Source of the DNA: Torymus aiolomorphi
Lineage: Eukaryota > Arthropoda > Insecta > Hymenoptera > Torymidae
Length of the DNA: 64,000 nt
Reading direction: 5' to 3'
Assembly: GCA_036365515.1 (NCBI GenBank)
Contig: CM070873.1
Coordinates: 25,526,585-25,590,584 of the forward strand
The notes under the pieces: model-generated
Database searches by the model: none
The model's input: only the letters and a program-made list of their open reading frames with translations
What the model was told of the DNA's origin: nothing
Program-made: the position numbers and the translations under genes
Shown here: piece after piece, positions 23,001 to 36,678 of the stretch
Layout of the letters: each line of letters opens with the position of its first letter
Numbering within the stretch: position 1 is the stretch's first letter

Positions 23001-24200
23001 TCCGGTCACCACTTTTTTAAGAAGGGGTATAAGGTATATATGACTATATGACTTATTGTTAGAATGAATCAAACGTTATGTATATTTCGAAGGCATGCTC
23101 ATACTTCCTATATGTATTTCTAACATGATAAGCTAACAATCAATTTCTTCGATTTTTTTAAACATAATAAACGTGGGTTGATAGATTGAAATAAGGGTTT
23201 TTCCTTTAAAATTGCTTCAGTTCAACATGCAATACATTGATGGAAAGTTAATCATACGTCCTTGAAAAACCACTTATACTTTTGTTGAATTTTAAAAACG
23301 AATACTTATAAAATTTTTTTTTTATTTCGAAGTGATTTTTTTTAAAATAGAGTTTTTCTTTTTATTGATTCTAACATAGCCATACAACTCATGGATATGA
23401 AGTACATATGTATCACGTGGGTACAAATTTTTTTAAATCTTATTTTTCGATTGAGTAATATATGTATACATAGTGAGGATTAATCAAGATAACAGTAATA
23501 AGCTGAATATGATAATCTATCCATTAACTTTTGCATATACTAATTCAACTGATTTTGATATAATAACAAATAATTTGTCATGACTTTAATAAAGTTCAGA
23601 TTGAGCAATTTATAAAATTGAATTATTTCTTAATATAAGTTGAAATGATTTTATAAAATAGCAAAAACTAATGATTAATTTTTGTAAAATTATTAATGTA
23701 TTCTATATACAAAGAATTTTTGTTCAAACTTATGATGCGTTTATAATTAATTTCTTTACATTATTAATTTAAAAATGTAATGAATAAAAAATTTCGTCGC
23801 AGCTTTTAGTGTCTTTTATGTATATTTAATTTCGATTCTTGATGGATACGTCGATAAGTAAAAATCAATTAAAAACGTATAAAATATTAGTCACTTGCTA
23901 TTAGTCGGGAAATGGCGTCTCGTGAAAAATTAGTGTAGTCTTCTCAAATCGGGAGATAGAAATGTTCTATACGAAAAAAACTACATATATTTATTACAAA
24001 ATTTAATCTATATTATCCTAAGTAAAAACTAACAAACTTCATGCTTTATTCAACTATATACGTATTGAAACTTACTATATTGATATATTGCAAGTGAGTG
24101 TCCCCATCACTAAAAAATAACTTCTCACAAAACTTTTTTCTCCACATCCACGAATAAACCATATCAAGATCCATCATACATTATTTTTGCAAAAAAATCG
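23001..24200. other. AT-rich intergenic
   Basis: No gene, RNA or clear repeat recognised on either strand. Confidence 0.4.
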
Positions 24201-24690
24201 CCCCACTGTTATACAAAAAGCGTCGCTGCGCCCATACGACCTCCGCCCTTTAATCGTGCCCTTTTAAAGTTCAATTTGCCGCGCGAGAGCCCGGCAATCA
24301 CCGTAGCACGCGCAAGTCAAGAGACGGGGCGCGGACGAGAGATTCCCCATGCAGATATACTGGTCGCATAATGCTGTTCGCTGTATCGAATTACCGGACA
24401 GTCGCAAAGCCGAACAAGATTGGCGCCGCGTACAGCGTAACACAATTGAGCGCGCGCGCGTACGACGGTTAATGGGTTATTGGATAATGATGGGTTGTCG
24501 GGTATAGTCGTGTGACGGACAGCTTGTCGCCGTTTGCAGCGGAGCTTTGTGCTCTGGGACGAAGTACTTTTCGGCGGGCGTAATTTAAGGGCGAAAAGTA
24601 AAAGTGGATAGCTGCGCTGACGAATGATGAGAATTTAAAGGGAATTGTAAGTAGAGGACTGGAAGCTTTTGATTTGTGCGGCGGGTGTTT
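24200..24690. other. GC-rich island 1 with C-to-G skew switch near 24.47 kb
   Basis: The left side is C-rich (CGCCCATACGACCTCCGCCC) and the centre is CpG-dense (GAGCGCGCGCGCGTACGACG). The right side is G-rich (GGGTTATTGGATAATGATGG). It is the first of the series that fills the rest of the window. The 95-codon minus frame across it is not supported as a gene. Confidence 0.65.
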
Positions 24691-24937
24691 TATGTCTATG
24701 TTGCTTGAATGTGAATTGAAAATGTATTTGAGAAACTTTTTATTATATGAAATCAAGATTTTTTTTTCATTCTTAATTACTGAAAAGTTTTTTGTAGTAG
24801 GTACAAAAAGCAGGTCTTGAATGCAAAATAAATTGTTTTAGTCTTTTGTAACCATGTACTTACCACTAAAAATATTGTATATTATTCAAATAAATAAATC
24901 TTTTATTTATCCTAAACAACCTCTTTTCTTCTGATTC

Positions 24938-26279
<1,342 letters not shown>

Positions 26280-26280
<1 letters not shown>

Positions 26281-26950
26281 TTTTTTCAAGTCCGTATAAC
26301 GCATCCACACGTAAGTCCCATTAAATAAGTCTCTCCCCATTCAAAACCCCACAAATCAGTTGAATTCGCCATTTCCCTTTCACCCGCCACCTTGTCCCCG
26401 ACCAACAGCAAACCATCGATTCTCCGAAAAAAAAAAAATCCGTCTCGATTCCCTCCCTTCCACAAAAAAAAATCTTCTAAATAACCGTCCCCGAAAATTC
26501 CGCCTCCGGCGTCCACACACGCTGGAGCCTTTCTTCGCGCAGCAGTAGCATCGATCACCATCGATCGACAATACTTCTCTCCAGTAATAAAACGCGTCGA
26601 CTCCTTGGGAGGTGTCGTCGCCGTCAATAATTACACGCACACGCGCCACTGGCGCACGCACGCGAGCACATGTCCCGGACAATGCGGGAGGAGGAGTGTG
26701 CGCGTGTGTGTTCCTGGATTCCGGGGACCGAGTGGCCAGGCGTGTAATTTATGGGCGATGAAAAATGACGAGTAACGGAGCTCGGATTAAGGGGCCATTA
26801 TTAAGTGCTGATTCGATGGGCCGAGATGTTTTGAAACTTCGTAATATATATGAAAGTTTAATATCAATGAGGAGAGGATGTACGGTTGGCGATGTGTGTA
26901 TGAAGTGGGAGAGGACAGCGTTATGCGCGTCTCTTGGTATTATTTTTTGG
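26280..26950. other. GC-rich island 2 with C-to-G skew switch near 26.69 kb
   Basis: Hand counts: 26341-26460 has 11 G and 46 C; 26761-26880 has 33 G and 13 C. CA/CG alternation left of the centre (26633-26672) changes to GT/GC alternation right of it (26697-26711). Overlapping frames on both strands are composition-driven and are not called. Confidence 0.75.
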
Positions 26951-27599
26951 TTGATGCGATGCTGTAGGTTACTGTAGTGATGTGTTTTTGTCTGAAAATG
27001 GAAAGAATTTTGAAATTTGAAAATGGTGAGGATAATAACGTTTTTCAAATATTAACTTGGAATTCTATATATATATGTGTGTGTGTGTCTGTTTTGTAAA
27101 GGATCTTTTCATTCCCGACTATAGCTAAAGTTACTTAGAAAATGATCACGTTGATACAAAATGCGAAAAGCGTAATATGTACATATTCGCAAATGTGGCA
27201 ACCAAGCAGTCAAAGGCTTCGTTCAGTGCACATCGCGCTTTTAACAAGAAGTTATTATATTCTAAAATTAAATAAAATTTAATACTTTCAACTGCATTTT
27301 ATTAAAAGTAACTGCGAATTTTTACTTCCGACTTGCTTTTAATTTATATTTCATTTCTTTCACAATAATTTATTTATTTTTTTTATATGTAGGTAAGTAT
27401 AACAATTGTTGTAACAAAATATGTAAATACACATTGAAAATAAATTGAGCAAAAATATTATTGAAACCGAAAACTTTAATCATACATTAATTGTAATATC
27501 TTTTATAACAGAATTATCTTCATTCAAGTATTATTCAATCCGAATAAAAAAGAGGCTTTTAACCAAAACAAGGCAAAATTAATAAAACTTTCGTTGATT

Positions 27600-28005
27600 C
27601 ACACGCAATGTCAATATTTTACAAAGCTCGTTTAATAATGTATTATTACCGCGATTATAAGGTAGCGCAACGCAAAAAGTTCGTTCGATTTAATAGCATT
27701 AGTGCACGCAACAGGGAGGCAAAAGGTCGCAATGAAATTGCTGAAATCGGCTTACGAAGTGCGTTTAATGCATTGAAATTGGAGTTATACCTTAACTTCC
27801 GACACGCTGTTGCGGAGTTTACAATGATCAAACTCAAAATCCCGGCGAGGCCTTCGTCATCAAAGGTATTAATTTTAGTATCCGCACGGCGGCTAGTTTC
27901 GAGAATATTTAGCAATTTAATGTCGCAAAGCGTTAAGCTTTACGTGAATGGTGGTTTGTACGGCTGCTCGAAATTCATGAGAGAATTGGACTTGGAATAG
28001 TTTAA
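27600..28005. other. moderately GC-richer block, possible conserved element; ORF on both strands
   Basis: A plus-strand frame of 130 codons (27608-28000) overlaps an 86-codon minus frame. The predicted peptide has no recognisable domain. Splice context and a Kozak-type start are not evident. It is more likely another non-coding island than a gene, but it is the longest non-repetitive frame in the 22-64 kb stretch that is not obviously composition-driven. Confidence 0.25.
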
Positions 28006-28660
28006 TAATATTTTGTTGCTTTGAATTTCGACGTAGGATGTTGATAAGCGAAAATATAGTTGGGAAATAACTCAATTGTAGAGATTGTAGTTGACTAGTT
28101 GTTACTAAGTCGTTCGTTTCATTCATAATTTGGAGGAAATTCTCTAAAATGTAAATAGCTTATAAATATGAGAATTAACAGAAATTTTGTTGATTACTTC
28201 TTTATTTCTTACAGATAATAAAAATATGTGATCATACTTTACTTCTAACAATACAATAATGTATGAGTAATGTAAGTTTGAAAGTTTCAAAAAATAGAGA
28301 AATAAGTACAATATACACGAAATTTTATCTCAAACGGTGATAACGTGACGTATTACTTTTACATGCAATTAAATACGTCCTTATAAAAAGCAAAACAATA
28401 TAATTTAAATGTTTTATTTTTATAGCAAACTTATCGTTTGCGATTTGTTCAATAAAATACTTTTAAGAGCGACAAAACTATTTAAAATTTGTAAAACTTA
28501 AATATAATGCGACGATCGATAAATAAGTCAAGACCTTTAAAATACAAACCAGTAAAATATATTTTCGCAACAGAATTCATATTTTTTTAATTTAAATTTC
28601 AAACACTAAAATCTAAAGTCAATGAAACTTCCGAAAAAAAATCACCATTCGGAATTAACG
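28005..28660. other. AT-rich intergenic
   Basis: No feature recognised. Confidence 0.4.
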
Positions 28661-29260
28661 TTTACATGAAGGCACTGCTCCACATTCGAGGATCTTATCC
28701 TACATACGTCACAGTTCTCACAACTCAACCACTCGTATTCAACATTTTCACGTTCCTCCCAAAAAAGTTGAAAACTCCTAAAACCTAAAATCTCACATAC
28801 ACGTGTATATGCATCCTCGACCCCTCACGCAATAACAGCAGCAGCAGTTTTCCACTCGAGACCCCGCCATTACAAAGACATTCCGCACGGCGCGTAGTGC
28901 GTCCCCCTCCTCGCTAATAATGCATAATGTACGAGCGCCGCCTGCTGCACCGTCGGCGTTCCCGGAACGGCCCCTCCCACTCCTCCTCCTCCTCCTTGCG
29001 AAGAGAGAGAAAGAAGCGGCCCAACGTCCCGGAAAATTGGCCCGGGCCATTGACGCGCGGCACGCGTCGAGTCAGTCGCTCGCTCTTTTTATTGTATATC
29101 CGAGGGATCTTGAGAATGCCGCGCATTAGGCGTCATTAGATCGTGTGAGACGGTTGCTTTCATTTATAGGTGTGTATGGCTTGCGAGGAAGCTGTGGAAG
29201 AAACGATTATGAGGGATATGGAGGAAGGATCTTACAATGTTTGGTCTAGGGTAATAAATG
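28660..29260. other. GC-rich island 3 with C-to-G skew switch near 29.0 kb
   Basis: The left flank is C-rich (ACTCAACCACTCGTATTCAA), with CTCCTCCTCCTCC near 28980. The right flank is G-rich (GAGGAAGCTGTGGAAG, GGGATATGGAGGAAGG). Several short frames on both strands are shadows of this composition. Confidence 0.65.
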
Positions 29261-29749
29261 TTTTTCCTTATTTTTGACGCGATAAAGAGGGTGGAAACTT
29301 ATGTAGAATTTTTCATGATAAACTAGTAATAAAATGAAATAATAAGGCTGCTCTACACTTTTTTCATGCCTGCGATGTGTTTTGTACAAAGAAAACGTTG
29401 CACACTTTGAGTTTTAACTTCGAGGGTCAAATAAAATCAGAGAACTTTGATTTCTTTTACTGAATGAAAAGAAAATACAGAAAAAACATCGTAGGTATTA
29501 CAGTGTATTACCTACTGTACAATGAGACAAATAATAAAAAATCAAGCCGTCTTTAGAACGAAATTTCATTTTCTCATAGCTAGAATTTTTACTATGAATT
29601 GCAAATAATTCGAACACGCAGCCCCACAGTTACTATGATAAACAATAACTTTGTTTAACTTTGTAAAAACTTCGTAACACTTCGCTCGCTTCCAATAAAA
29701 AAACCACACATCAATTTTCCCAGCTACCTCGCGCTCTCGACGATTATTA

Positions 29750-30140
29750 CACTGCTTAAACCACCCGCGAATTTTCACTCCACAAATTAAGCCCCTGTAT
29801 CGCCTCCGGCCCTCGCCACTCGAGAATCCCCGCCGCACGCGCCGACAATATGCTCCGCGTATAATACGCGCGCATGCGACACTCGATTGTGCATTCGAGG
29901 GCGAAGAAGCGGCCGCGATGATCCGATCGCTCGCGTCTAATTAACGAAGCCCTCGCGTGGGAGAGAGAGAGAGAGAGTCAAAACGACTAGGCGGTTTGCT
30001 CGGGCGTGAGCTGAAAGAGTGCGCGTGCGCTGCCTTGTTTGGATATCGTTTGCCGTGTTTGCTTAGCGCTTATTGTGTGCGCTCGATGGACAATCGGGGT
30101 TTCTTTGCATACATCTTGTCATGTGAATGAGGTTTCTGCG
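29750..30140. other. GC-rich island 4 with C-to-G skew switch near 29.9 kb
   Basis: The left is CGCCTCCGGCCCTCGCC-like; the right has a (GA)n run at 29960-29978 and GTTTGCTCGGGCGTGAGC. A homeodomain-type TAATTAAC lies at 29938-29945. GAGA runs in insects can bind GAGA factor, so an enhancer or promoter role is a reasonable inference. Confidence 0.65.
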
Positions 30141-31048
30141 GAAGGGAATTGTATTTGTATTCGTTATAATGGGTAAAGTTGTAAGTAGTTTCGAGTATAA
30201 ATGCTTAATGAATTCAGTTTTAGTATAATGATAATTAATAAAATCAAGTAGATGTTGGACCCCTGTTTTACGATTTTGTTTTGATTTTTAAGAAGCGGAT
30301 AGAAAATAGAAGAAAAATCTGTTTATTAATGGGATATCTGCACAGATGGATCCTCCACATATACTAACAAAGATTTTCATTAAACAATGAGGAAAAATAT
30401 AATAAATTATAGAACAATAATATAGTAAAATCAAAAAGTTGGGTTTTCGTTAAGATACGATAGCCAGATAACGTCCGAACAAATTATGTACTTCAACCCA
30501 TTCTTTATATTTCCCAGCACAAAAACGAAGTTCAGGCATTACCGCTAGATGGCGGGATCAGCGGTGGCACGCGAAGACTTTGAAGAACCGTTGGGAATAT
30601 AAACCAGCGTTAAGATGGTTAGACACTTTTAAAATTTTCTTCTTAAAATGACCTGGAAAAATAAATTTTCATAATTAGAAATATGTAGAAGTAATATTCT
30701 AAAAATATATTCAATTTGTGATAAAATGAGATCCAACAAAAAAATTTTTTGATCGATTTTAACCAAATATATAGCCATTTCAAAGTTTTTGCTCTGCCGT
30801 CGACTGATCGACTCCAGATTCAGGAACTGCATATATTTGAATGGGAGAGGTCCTAAAATTTTGGTATTTTATATGACTATTGACTGAAGAGTTGTATCTA
30901 TCCAATTTATTTGATTAAATAATTTTTTACGGCCAAAAATTGCTAAAAAATCTTAAATTTAAGTGAAATTCAGATTTCATGGACTCATTCATGCAATTGA
31001 AATGTATTCTTGGACAAGCAGTTCATGTCCATGATAACATAAAGCCAT
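30140..31048. other. intergenic with CTCF-like motif
   Basis: Apart from the motif at 30542 (separate entry) no gene or RNA was recognised. Confidence 0.4.
30542..30555 (+). promoter_or_regulatory. CTCF-like binding motif
   Basis: CCGCTAGATGGCGG matches the animal CTCF consensus CCASYAGRKGGCRS at 13 of 14 positions. The motif and its core AGATGGC stand out in AT-rich DNA. CTCF marks insulators and chromatin boundaries in insects. Occupancy cannot be judged from sequence. Confidence 0.5.
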
Positions 31049-31803
31049 TACTGGAGGTTGCGTTTCTTTCGCGCACATGGGGAGACCGGTAGGGTTTAGG
31101 TTTGTAGGGTGTAGGTTGAATGATAATAAGTTGCATGATGGAATTAAGTTTTACGCCCTGCAATAATAAATGTGACTTTACATACATCGTTTACGCTAAT
31201 TAAACAATTACAGTTAAAAATCTGTTCAATCAAACAAAATCTCTACTAATTCAGTCTCTTTGGAACTCTGCGTTTTGTATCTTAATCATATAATTTCTCT
31301 AATAATTTTTATATTAAGAATCATTTTATGCGAGTATATGTGGGGGTGTATAGTATGCAAAAGCGCATTTATGTGTAGATCGTAAAATAGAAACAGAAGG
31401 AAGAATGTTGAAGAAGCATATTCCATTTTTAATTAAAGTTTTATACCATAAAAAGTTTATGTCACGCTTTAAGAGACTTGTCTAAAGGTTTATAATGTAA
31501 AGAATTTATCTTGTCATAATACTTACTCTATTATTTTCTTAAAAGATAAGAAATACCATTAAAACAAAAAGAACGATTGGCTTTGTTCAACTCATTTTTT
31601 TTTTATACTAGCGATTTTAACGCGTAAAACACACGCGCCTGGCACTTATTACTTGAAATTTCCATCCTCCTTTTTAAAAATAAAAAAATTATTCGAACAG
31701 AGTGCAAATAAAAATCTAACAGTGATCGATTTCGACATTTATTGCCATGGTATTTTTTATAACAAAACAAAACATTAATCAGAGTATCTGAACTCTTTGT
31801 ATA
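31049..31803 (+). repeat. 0.75-kb dispersed repeat, uninterrupted copy
   Basis: It starts TACTGGAGGTTGCGTTTCTT and ends CTGAACTCTTTGTATA. It is highly similar to 36679-38155 along its whole length (for example GATAATAAGTTGCATGATGG, ATGTGGGGGTGTATAGTATG and GATTTTAACGCGTAAAACAC). No ORF is present. The class is unknown; it could be a non-autonomous element or a segmental duplicate. Confidence 0.88.
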
Positions 31804-31940
31804 CTCTAGGGCAGCAAAACCTAAACGAAGAGAATATTAACATTATTCACAATTCTTTGATATACTAAATAAGGAGAGTGGAGCTGGGCTTCTGTACGAG
31901 GGCTTAAATGACTCTCTCCAGCCACCCAATTACAAGATAT

Positions 31941-32299
31941 TTACTTCAATGAGAAAATTGGTTTTTCGGAATTATGGATCATCAGAAATATGCTTTTCCG
32001 AATTATGGACCATCCGAAAAACGAATGACCCTCGTTATTTTTTGAAGAGTGCCTAATCGGATCAGAAAATTGTGCACTAAGCTCTTGCCCTCCACACTCA
32101 TTGCACTTAATATTTTGAAAAAGTTTGTGTACAAGAAGAAATTTTTCTGCGCTGTAATCAACAGGTAGATGTTCTTTACTTGGCAGGTTAGGGTGCTCCA
32201 ATTTTCTTTTGGTCTTTTCCCTGATTTCCCTTTTTCTGGAAGCCAACGTCTATTAAGAGGATGCATTTTTGACTCTTCGAAACAGTAAAAATAGTTCAA
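31941..32299 (-). CDS. unrecognised short ORF, possible mobile-element fragment
   Basis: A 101-codon minus frame (32246-31941) overlaps a 98-codon frame (32299-32003). The former is basic at its N-terminus and contains a CNECGG zinc-knuckle-like stretch. The two frames may be one sequence with a frameshift. No family is recognised and splice sites are not evident. I list it only as a weak candidate remnant. Confidence 0.2.
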
Positions 32300-33119
32300 A
32301 ACACAATAAACAGATATATGGACTTTCGTCTGCTTGATTGTTTACTGTCTATCAGGTATGGTTATGTATAAAACTGACTGTCAGAAACATAAGTTTTCTA
32401 CACGTAAACAAATATGTAACACATTGTAAGAAATTTTTGGGCTGTTCTACAGTATTTTACATGAAAACCATGTAACTTGAAATTAAAATTTATATCATTA
32501 AAATTTGACTACTTTTGCTAAATCAAATTGATATTGCGCCGTACTGGTAAAATGTGAATTGATTGGGTTGGTAGTAGCAAGTAGTACATTTTATAGAGTA
32601 TTACTCGTAAAAATATAAAACGGTTTCAAAAAGTTGGCGGTAAAGCGTCTTTGACTTTGAATTGAAAGATTATGCAAAAAATACGGTGTAAAATCAAGAA
32701 AAAAATTAATAATACAATTTTCGAAAAATATGAAAGAAAATATTATATTATCAAATTTATGTATGGACATCGTTTTTTCAATGGTACTCTACCCTTAAAT
32801 TAAATATTTTTCAGAATATGAATGATTATTTTCAACATTTAAAAGAGTTCGACAAATTTTGGGATTCGTTTCACGAAAATTCGATTTTTTCTGTTTTACA
32901 TTTTTTATTCGCAATAAAATACGGAATCGAATTTCGAAAAACGGGTTTGTGGGAGCATATTTTTCAAGAAATGTTTAAACTCATTATGTATTAAAAAAAA
33001 TTTCGATTTTTTCATCATTTTAACCCAGGCTTGCCTCTTTAAAACCGGCTTTCCTCTGGGCCTTGTGTCTTGGTTAACAGGACCTGCAGGAAATTGAGTT
33101 CTTCTGAGACTTATTGGAA
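32300..33119. other. AT-rich intergenic
   Basis: No gene recognised. Confidence 0.4.
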
Positions 33120-33985
33120 CCCCAATGCTGGAGGTTACTGTACAGACTGGAGCACTCGAATTTGAGTGGGTGTTGTAGAGACCTTTACTTTGTCCATAAG
33201 TGTTGACAACTCGTTAATAGAACTAACAGCAGTAGCTCTGAAGGACTGCAAGTGATCAGTGATCATCTCTCTAGTGTTGGTTGCCTGCCTGTTTATATCC
33301 CTTTGGAGCACTTTTATGGCATCACTCAATATAGAAGATATCTTTTTAAGCTCCTCTATCGGTCCCTCCTATCTGTCTTGTAACTCTGCCTAGCTTTGGC
33401 TAGAGCTAGATTGTTGGCTGCTGTTTTTATGATGGCAGCAATCTCTTGGTTGGAATATGAGGACGAGACACAGGCGATTCATCGATCCCAGGAGGAGTTC
33501 CTTCGAGGGGTTTATCAAGTGATTCCATCTGTCATCAAGCCATCTCTCCATCTCCTTGGTAAAACCAGCCGGGATCTTCCCTTCTTTTTGCTTGAGATAC
33601 CTCATGGTGGAAGAGTGAGCAGAATATTTTTCTGGAGGTTCCGGAGGCACACAGCTGGAGGTCCCTGGATCGTCATCAGAATCGCTGCTCAGTGCATCTT
33701 GCAAGTGTTGAAGACCAGTTTGTGGTGGGTTTCTTGAAGAGGGGTTGATCCTGAGGGCATTGATCTGGAAAGAGAGGGGAGTGAGAGGAGATAGGGTCAG
33801 TATAGTGTGATAAGAATGATGAGCTACCTTGAGACGAGGAGCCTGGATGTTCCGAAGGGCACTCACTTATGCTAGCGGGAGCGCTGGAAGCAGGTGGATT
33901 ATCCCTTGGGGTTACCGCCGGGGCACGGCTTTTAATTTCCTCTCCTATCTCTTCAAAATAGATAAGGTACAGAGCTCTGCTTTCA
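33120..33985 (-). pseudogene. degraded Ser/Pro-rich ORF, probably mobile-element derived
   Basis: Minus-strand reading gives coding-like pieces in shifting frames. One is a Ser/Pro-rich stretch (about 33960-33770). Another contains LQDALSSDSDDDPGTSS and a charged segment with KEMERWLDDRWNHL (about 33750-33480). The last is a helical segment, EELKKISS followed by SDAIKVLQRDINRQ (about 33345-33135). An in-frame stop near 33365 and at least two frameshifts break it. The GC content is above its surroundings. I recognise no family; the last segment could be a coiled coil. It is adjacent to, but on the opposite strand from, the LINE fragment at 33.99 kb. Confidence 0.4.
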
Positions 33986-34533
33986 TGTATTATGAAACAC
34001 AGGAGGATGCAGTGGAGCATACGTTCAGCAAAAAGGGAAGGACTTGAACGTATTACGGGAAGGGTATCACCGGACACGATAGTAGGTGCGATGCTAGGCG
34101 AGAAAAAACAATGGGACGTAGGCGTGAGATTTGTAGAGAGCGTACTGCGCGAAATAAAAGCCGAAAAGCACCTCGTGATCTACACAAGAAGACCGAACAC
34201 GAGTGCGCCGTAAATAATAGGTAGCAAAAAGTAGGCAGGGCGCCAACGCCGGGTGCAGAGTAGAAACGTTAAACGCAGAAAGAATTCTTCCGTAAGAATT
34301 GCAGGGACGCCACGCTGAAGAAATCCGAATAGGCTACCAGCGTGATTATAAGCCCGGTGTAATGAGGTGGGAGTTTAGTAGGTATTCTCCCCCCCCCCCA
34401 GGCTCGTCGTCCTCATAATGGACGAAAAGACTGGAGGGACTGAGCCCTACACATGGGGTACTGAGGCCCGCATACCTCCTCTATGGTGCGTCAATGCATT
34501 CTCCACCTCCACAGATAAAAAAAAAAAAAAAAA
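33985..34533 (+). mobile_element. 5'-truncated R1-like LINE fragment with poly-A tail
   Basis: Frames near 33990-34050 give DAVEHTF, the His part of the LINE C-terminal zinc knuckle. A frameshift follows, then RITGRVSPDTIVGAMLGEKK and FVESVLREIKAEKHL, typical of the R1-clade C-terminus (stop at 34211-34213). A GC-rich 3' UTR with a C-run (34391-34400) ends in a poly-A tail of about 17 nt (34517-34533). The 5' junction and target duplication are not clear. This copy is distinct from the one at 4.5 kb. Confidence 0.78.
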
Positions 34534-34716
34534 TTATACCTACCTTATCATTATCATTAATAAAAGGGAACAATGAAAGTCTTAGTAACTTTTCTTATTA
34601 CTCGACAGAGGCGAAATCAAAACTGGGCAGTAAATAACAAAATCTTATTGAAATAAAAAATTCTATGCCATTTCCGCACGTTGATTAAGCTAAAAACTAT
34701 TTTAAACATGAATATT

Positions 34717-35271
34717 CCCTGGTGGAAACTGACTTCATTATTTGCCTAATAAATAACTAGTTTTAGTGAGGTATAGCCAAAAAGTAGCCACTTTTCCAAC
34801 ATTATTCGACCATTTAATAGATTGAAAATCGAAAGACTTTTTTAAAGATTTACACAAGCTTGTTCTTAACTATTTCAAAGGTATTAAAATTAGAGAGAAA
34901 AAGAAACTGTTGGTCAGTTTTTTTAGTTAGAAAATGGCTAGTAGAAGGCTTGTTCTTATGACGAGGAGTGAGAGAGACAGAATCTAATAGAAAAATATGG
35001 GTGAAAGGAATGCTGTAAATGATTTTTTAGTCTGTGTTCATTGTTTACATTTTCGTAATCTATCTATTGCAATTGAATTCCCTTAAATGTAACGTCAAGT
35101 CTATGAGTAAATTTAAATTGAATATTTTGAGGTTATACCATTCTATTTCCAATCTATTAAATAGGCGAATAATAGGGGAAAAAGCGTTTCAACACGGCCA
35201 TTAACTAGCCATTTATTCTAGCTATTTACTGACTTTCTGACAATTTCGTAATAGACAAATTTCTACCAGGG
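34717..35271 (+). mobile_element. CCCTGGT-family MITE, copy C
   Basis: It starts CCCTGGTGGAAACTGACTTC and ends AATTTCTACCAGGG. At 555 bp it is collinear with copies A and B (AAATGGCTAGTAGAAGGCTT, GAGGAGTGAGAGAGACAGAA in the middle). It is non-coding. Confidence 0.88.
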
Positions 35272-35429
35272 TCTAGCTAATATTTATTTGTAACACTCTG
35301 ATGTATTGTTTAATCAGTATAGCTGTTAAATACAATCTGATGAGGATTTTCACTTGTACTGACTTATTTGTTAATTAAATTTTTCAAGTCAACCTAAAAT
35401 ATCAAAATAAACTCATGCATTGCCTCAAT

Positions 35430-35810
35430 AAAAAACATGCATCCATGGTATCACTTTCTTCATTCATCCACATCGACTGCGGCACGACGAAGCATCTGTT
35501 TCGTCGAATTGACACATCTGCATTGCTGCCAGACATCTAAATGCCGCTCTCGTTCCACTCTACATACGTCGCCGATGAATTTTTTTCCCCGACAGAATAG
35601 AGCAGCAGCCAACTGCCGGGGCACGTGAGTTTGCAGAAAAGAGAAGCGCGCCGCGAGTCATTAATACGAATTTGTCGTTCGATTCGATGGAATCGAATTG
35701 GATCGACGGACGTGCGCGTGTCTCGTCCTGGCCGCAATGACACGTCGCTTCCCTTTTTTGAGCGAGAGCCTTTCTTTTTTTATACTTCTGCCGTTAATAA
35801 GTTTCTTTTT
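35430..35810. other. GC-rich island 5 with C-to-G skew switch near 35.64 kb
   Basis: The left is C-rich (TTCATCCACATCGACTGCGG); the right has GGATCGACGGACGTGCGCGT. It is weaker than the other islands. Frames on both strands are not supported. Confidence 0.5.
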
Positions 35811-36229
35811 TCGTAAAATCGAGGTGAGAGATCGACGTAATGACTATCGAAAAGCTATTGTGCTCATGATAATTTGTACGAATGATGAATGGAAAAAAAC
35901 CGGGTATTACTTGATTAGGAGGAGTTTATTTCTGTTATGAATTATCGTATCGTTGTCATTACGGTTCATTAGATAATAAAAATTTTATTTCACTCAAAAT
36001 GAGATCGCTGTGAAACAAAAGAAAAACAAATTTAACGAGAAAGATATTCTTCTTCCCCATTTATAAGGAAACGAAAAGAAGAGATGAGATATGAATGTAC
36101 GCACATATCCACACAAACAATTGTGTATTTTGATCCGCAAGGCAACTAAAAACATTTCTGGCACATTTTCTCGAAAATATTTCGTAAACAATTATTTACA
36201 GGTTTTTAAATCGCAGCTTTTTTCACAGT

Positions 36230-36678
36230 GGCACGTAATCATTACAGTGCCACCCTTATAAACTATACCTACACTAATGACAATCACAACAATACCAACG
36301 AAACAACCTCCAATAAATTTCCTTGCAACTCCCCCTCTACCACCATGCCGCACCCTCTAACCCCGACTCATCGCCAAAGCATCTTCTACTACGACCATTA
36401 CACGCGCCCGTGCACAATGAATAAAATTCGCTGGCGACGTGTCCGGCGCAACGAACAATATTGATATATAACGCCTATTAACGCTTGTCAGCGAGAGTCT
36501 CTGGTATTTCGGGGACGCGGTCCATGACGAACCGATATATGTGTGTCGTCGGCGCGCGGGTGCACGTGTACGCGACTCGTCGTTATGCAAGGGGGCGAAA
36601 CTGCGAGCGCGCAGAATTGTCTGAGCAGGGAATTTAAATGCTCGTTGACGACGCGCGTGCGTGTAATCTAATTTGGAG
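36230..36678. other. GC-rich island 6 with C-to-G skew switch near 36.5 kb
   Basis: The left flank is extreme: 36241-36360 has 7 G and 44 C by hand count. The centre is CpG-rich (GTCGGCGCGCGGGTGCACGT). The right flank is cut short by the dispersed repeat starting at 36679. A 138-codon minus frame here is composition-driven. Confidence 0.65.

Noticed and set aside
26286..26682. Overlapping 113- and 100-codon minus-strand ORFs
   Set aside because: They are two frames of the same CpG-rich island with Phe/Gly runs from homopolymers.
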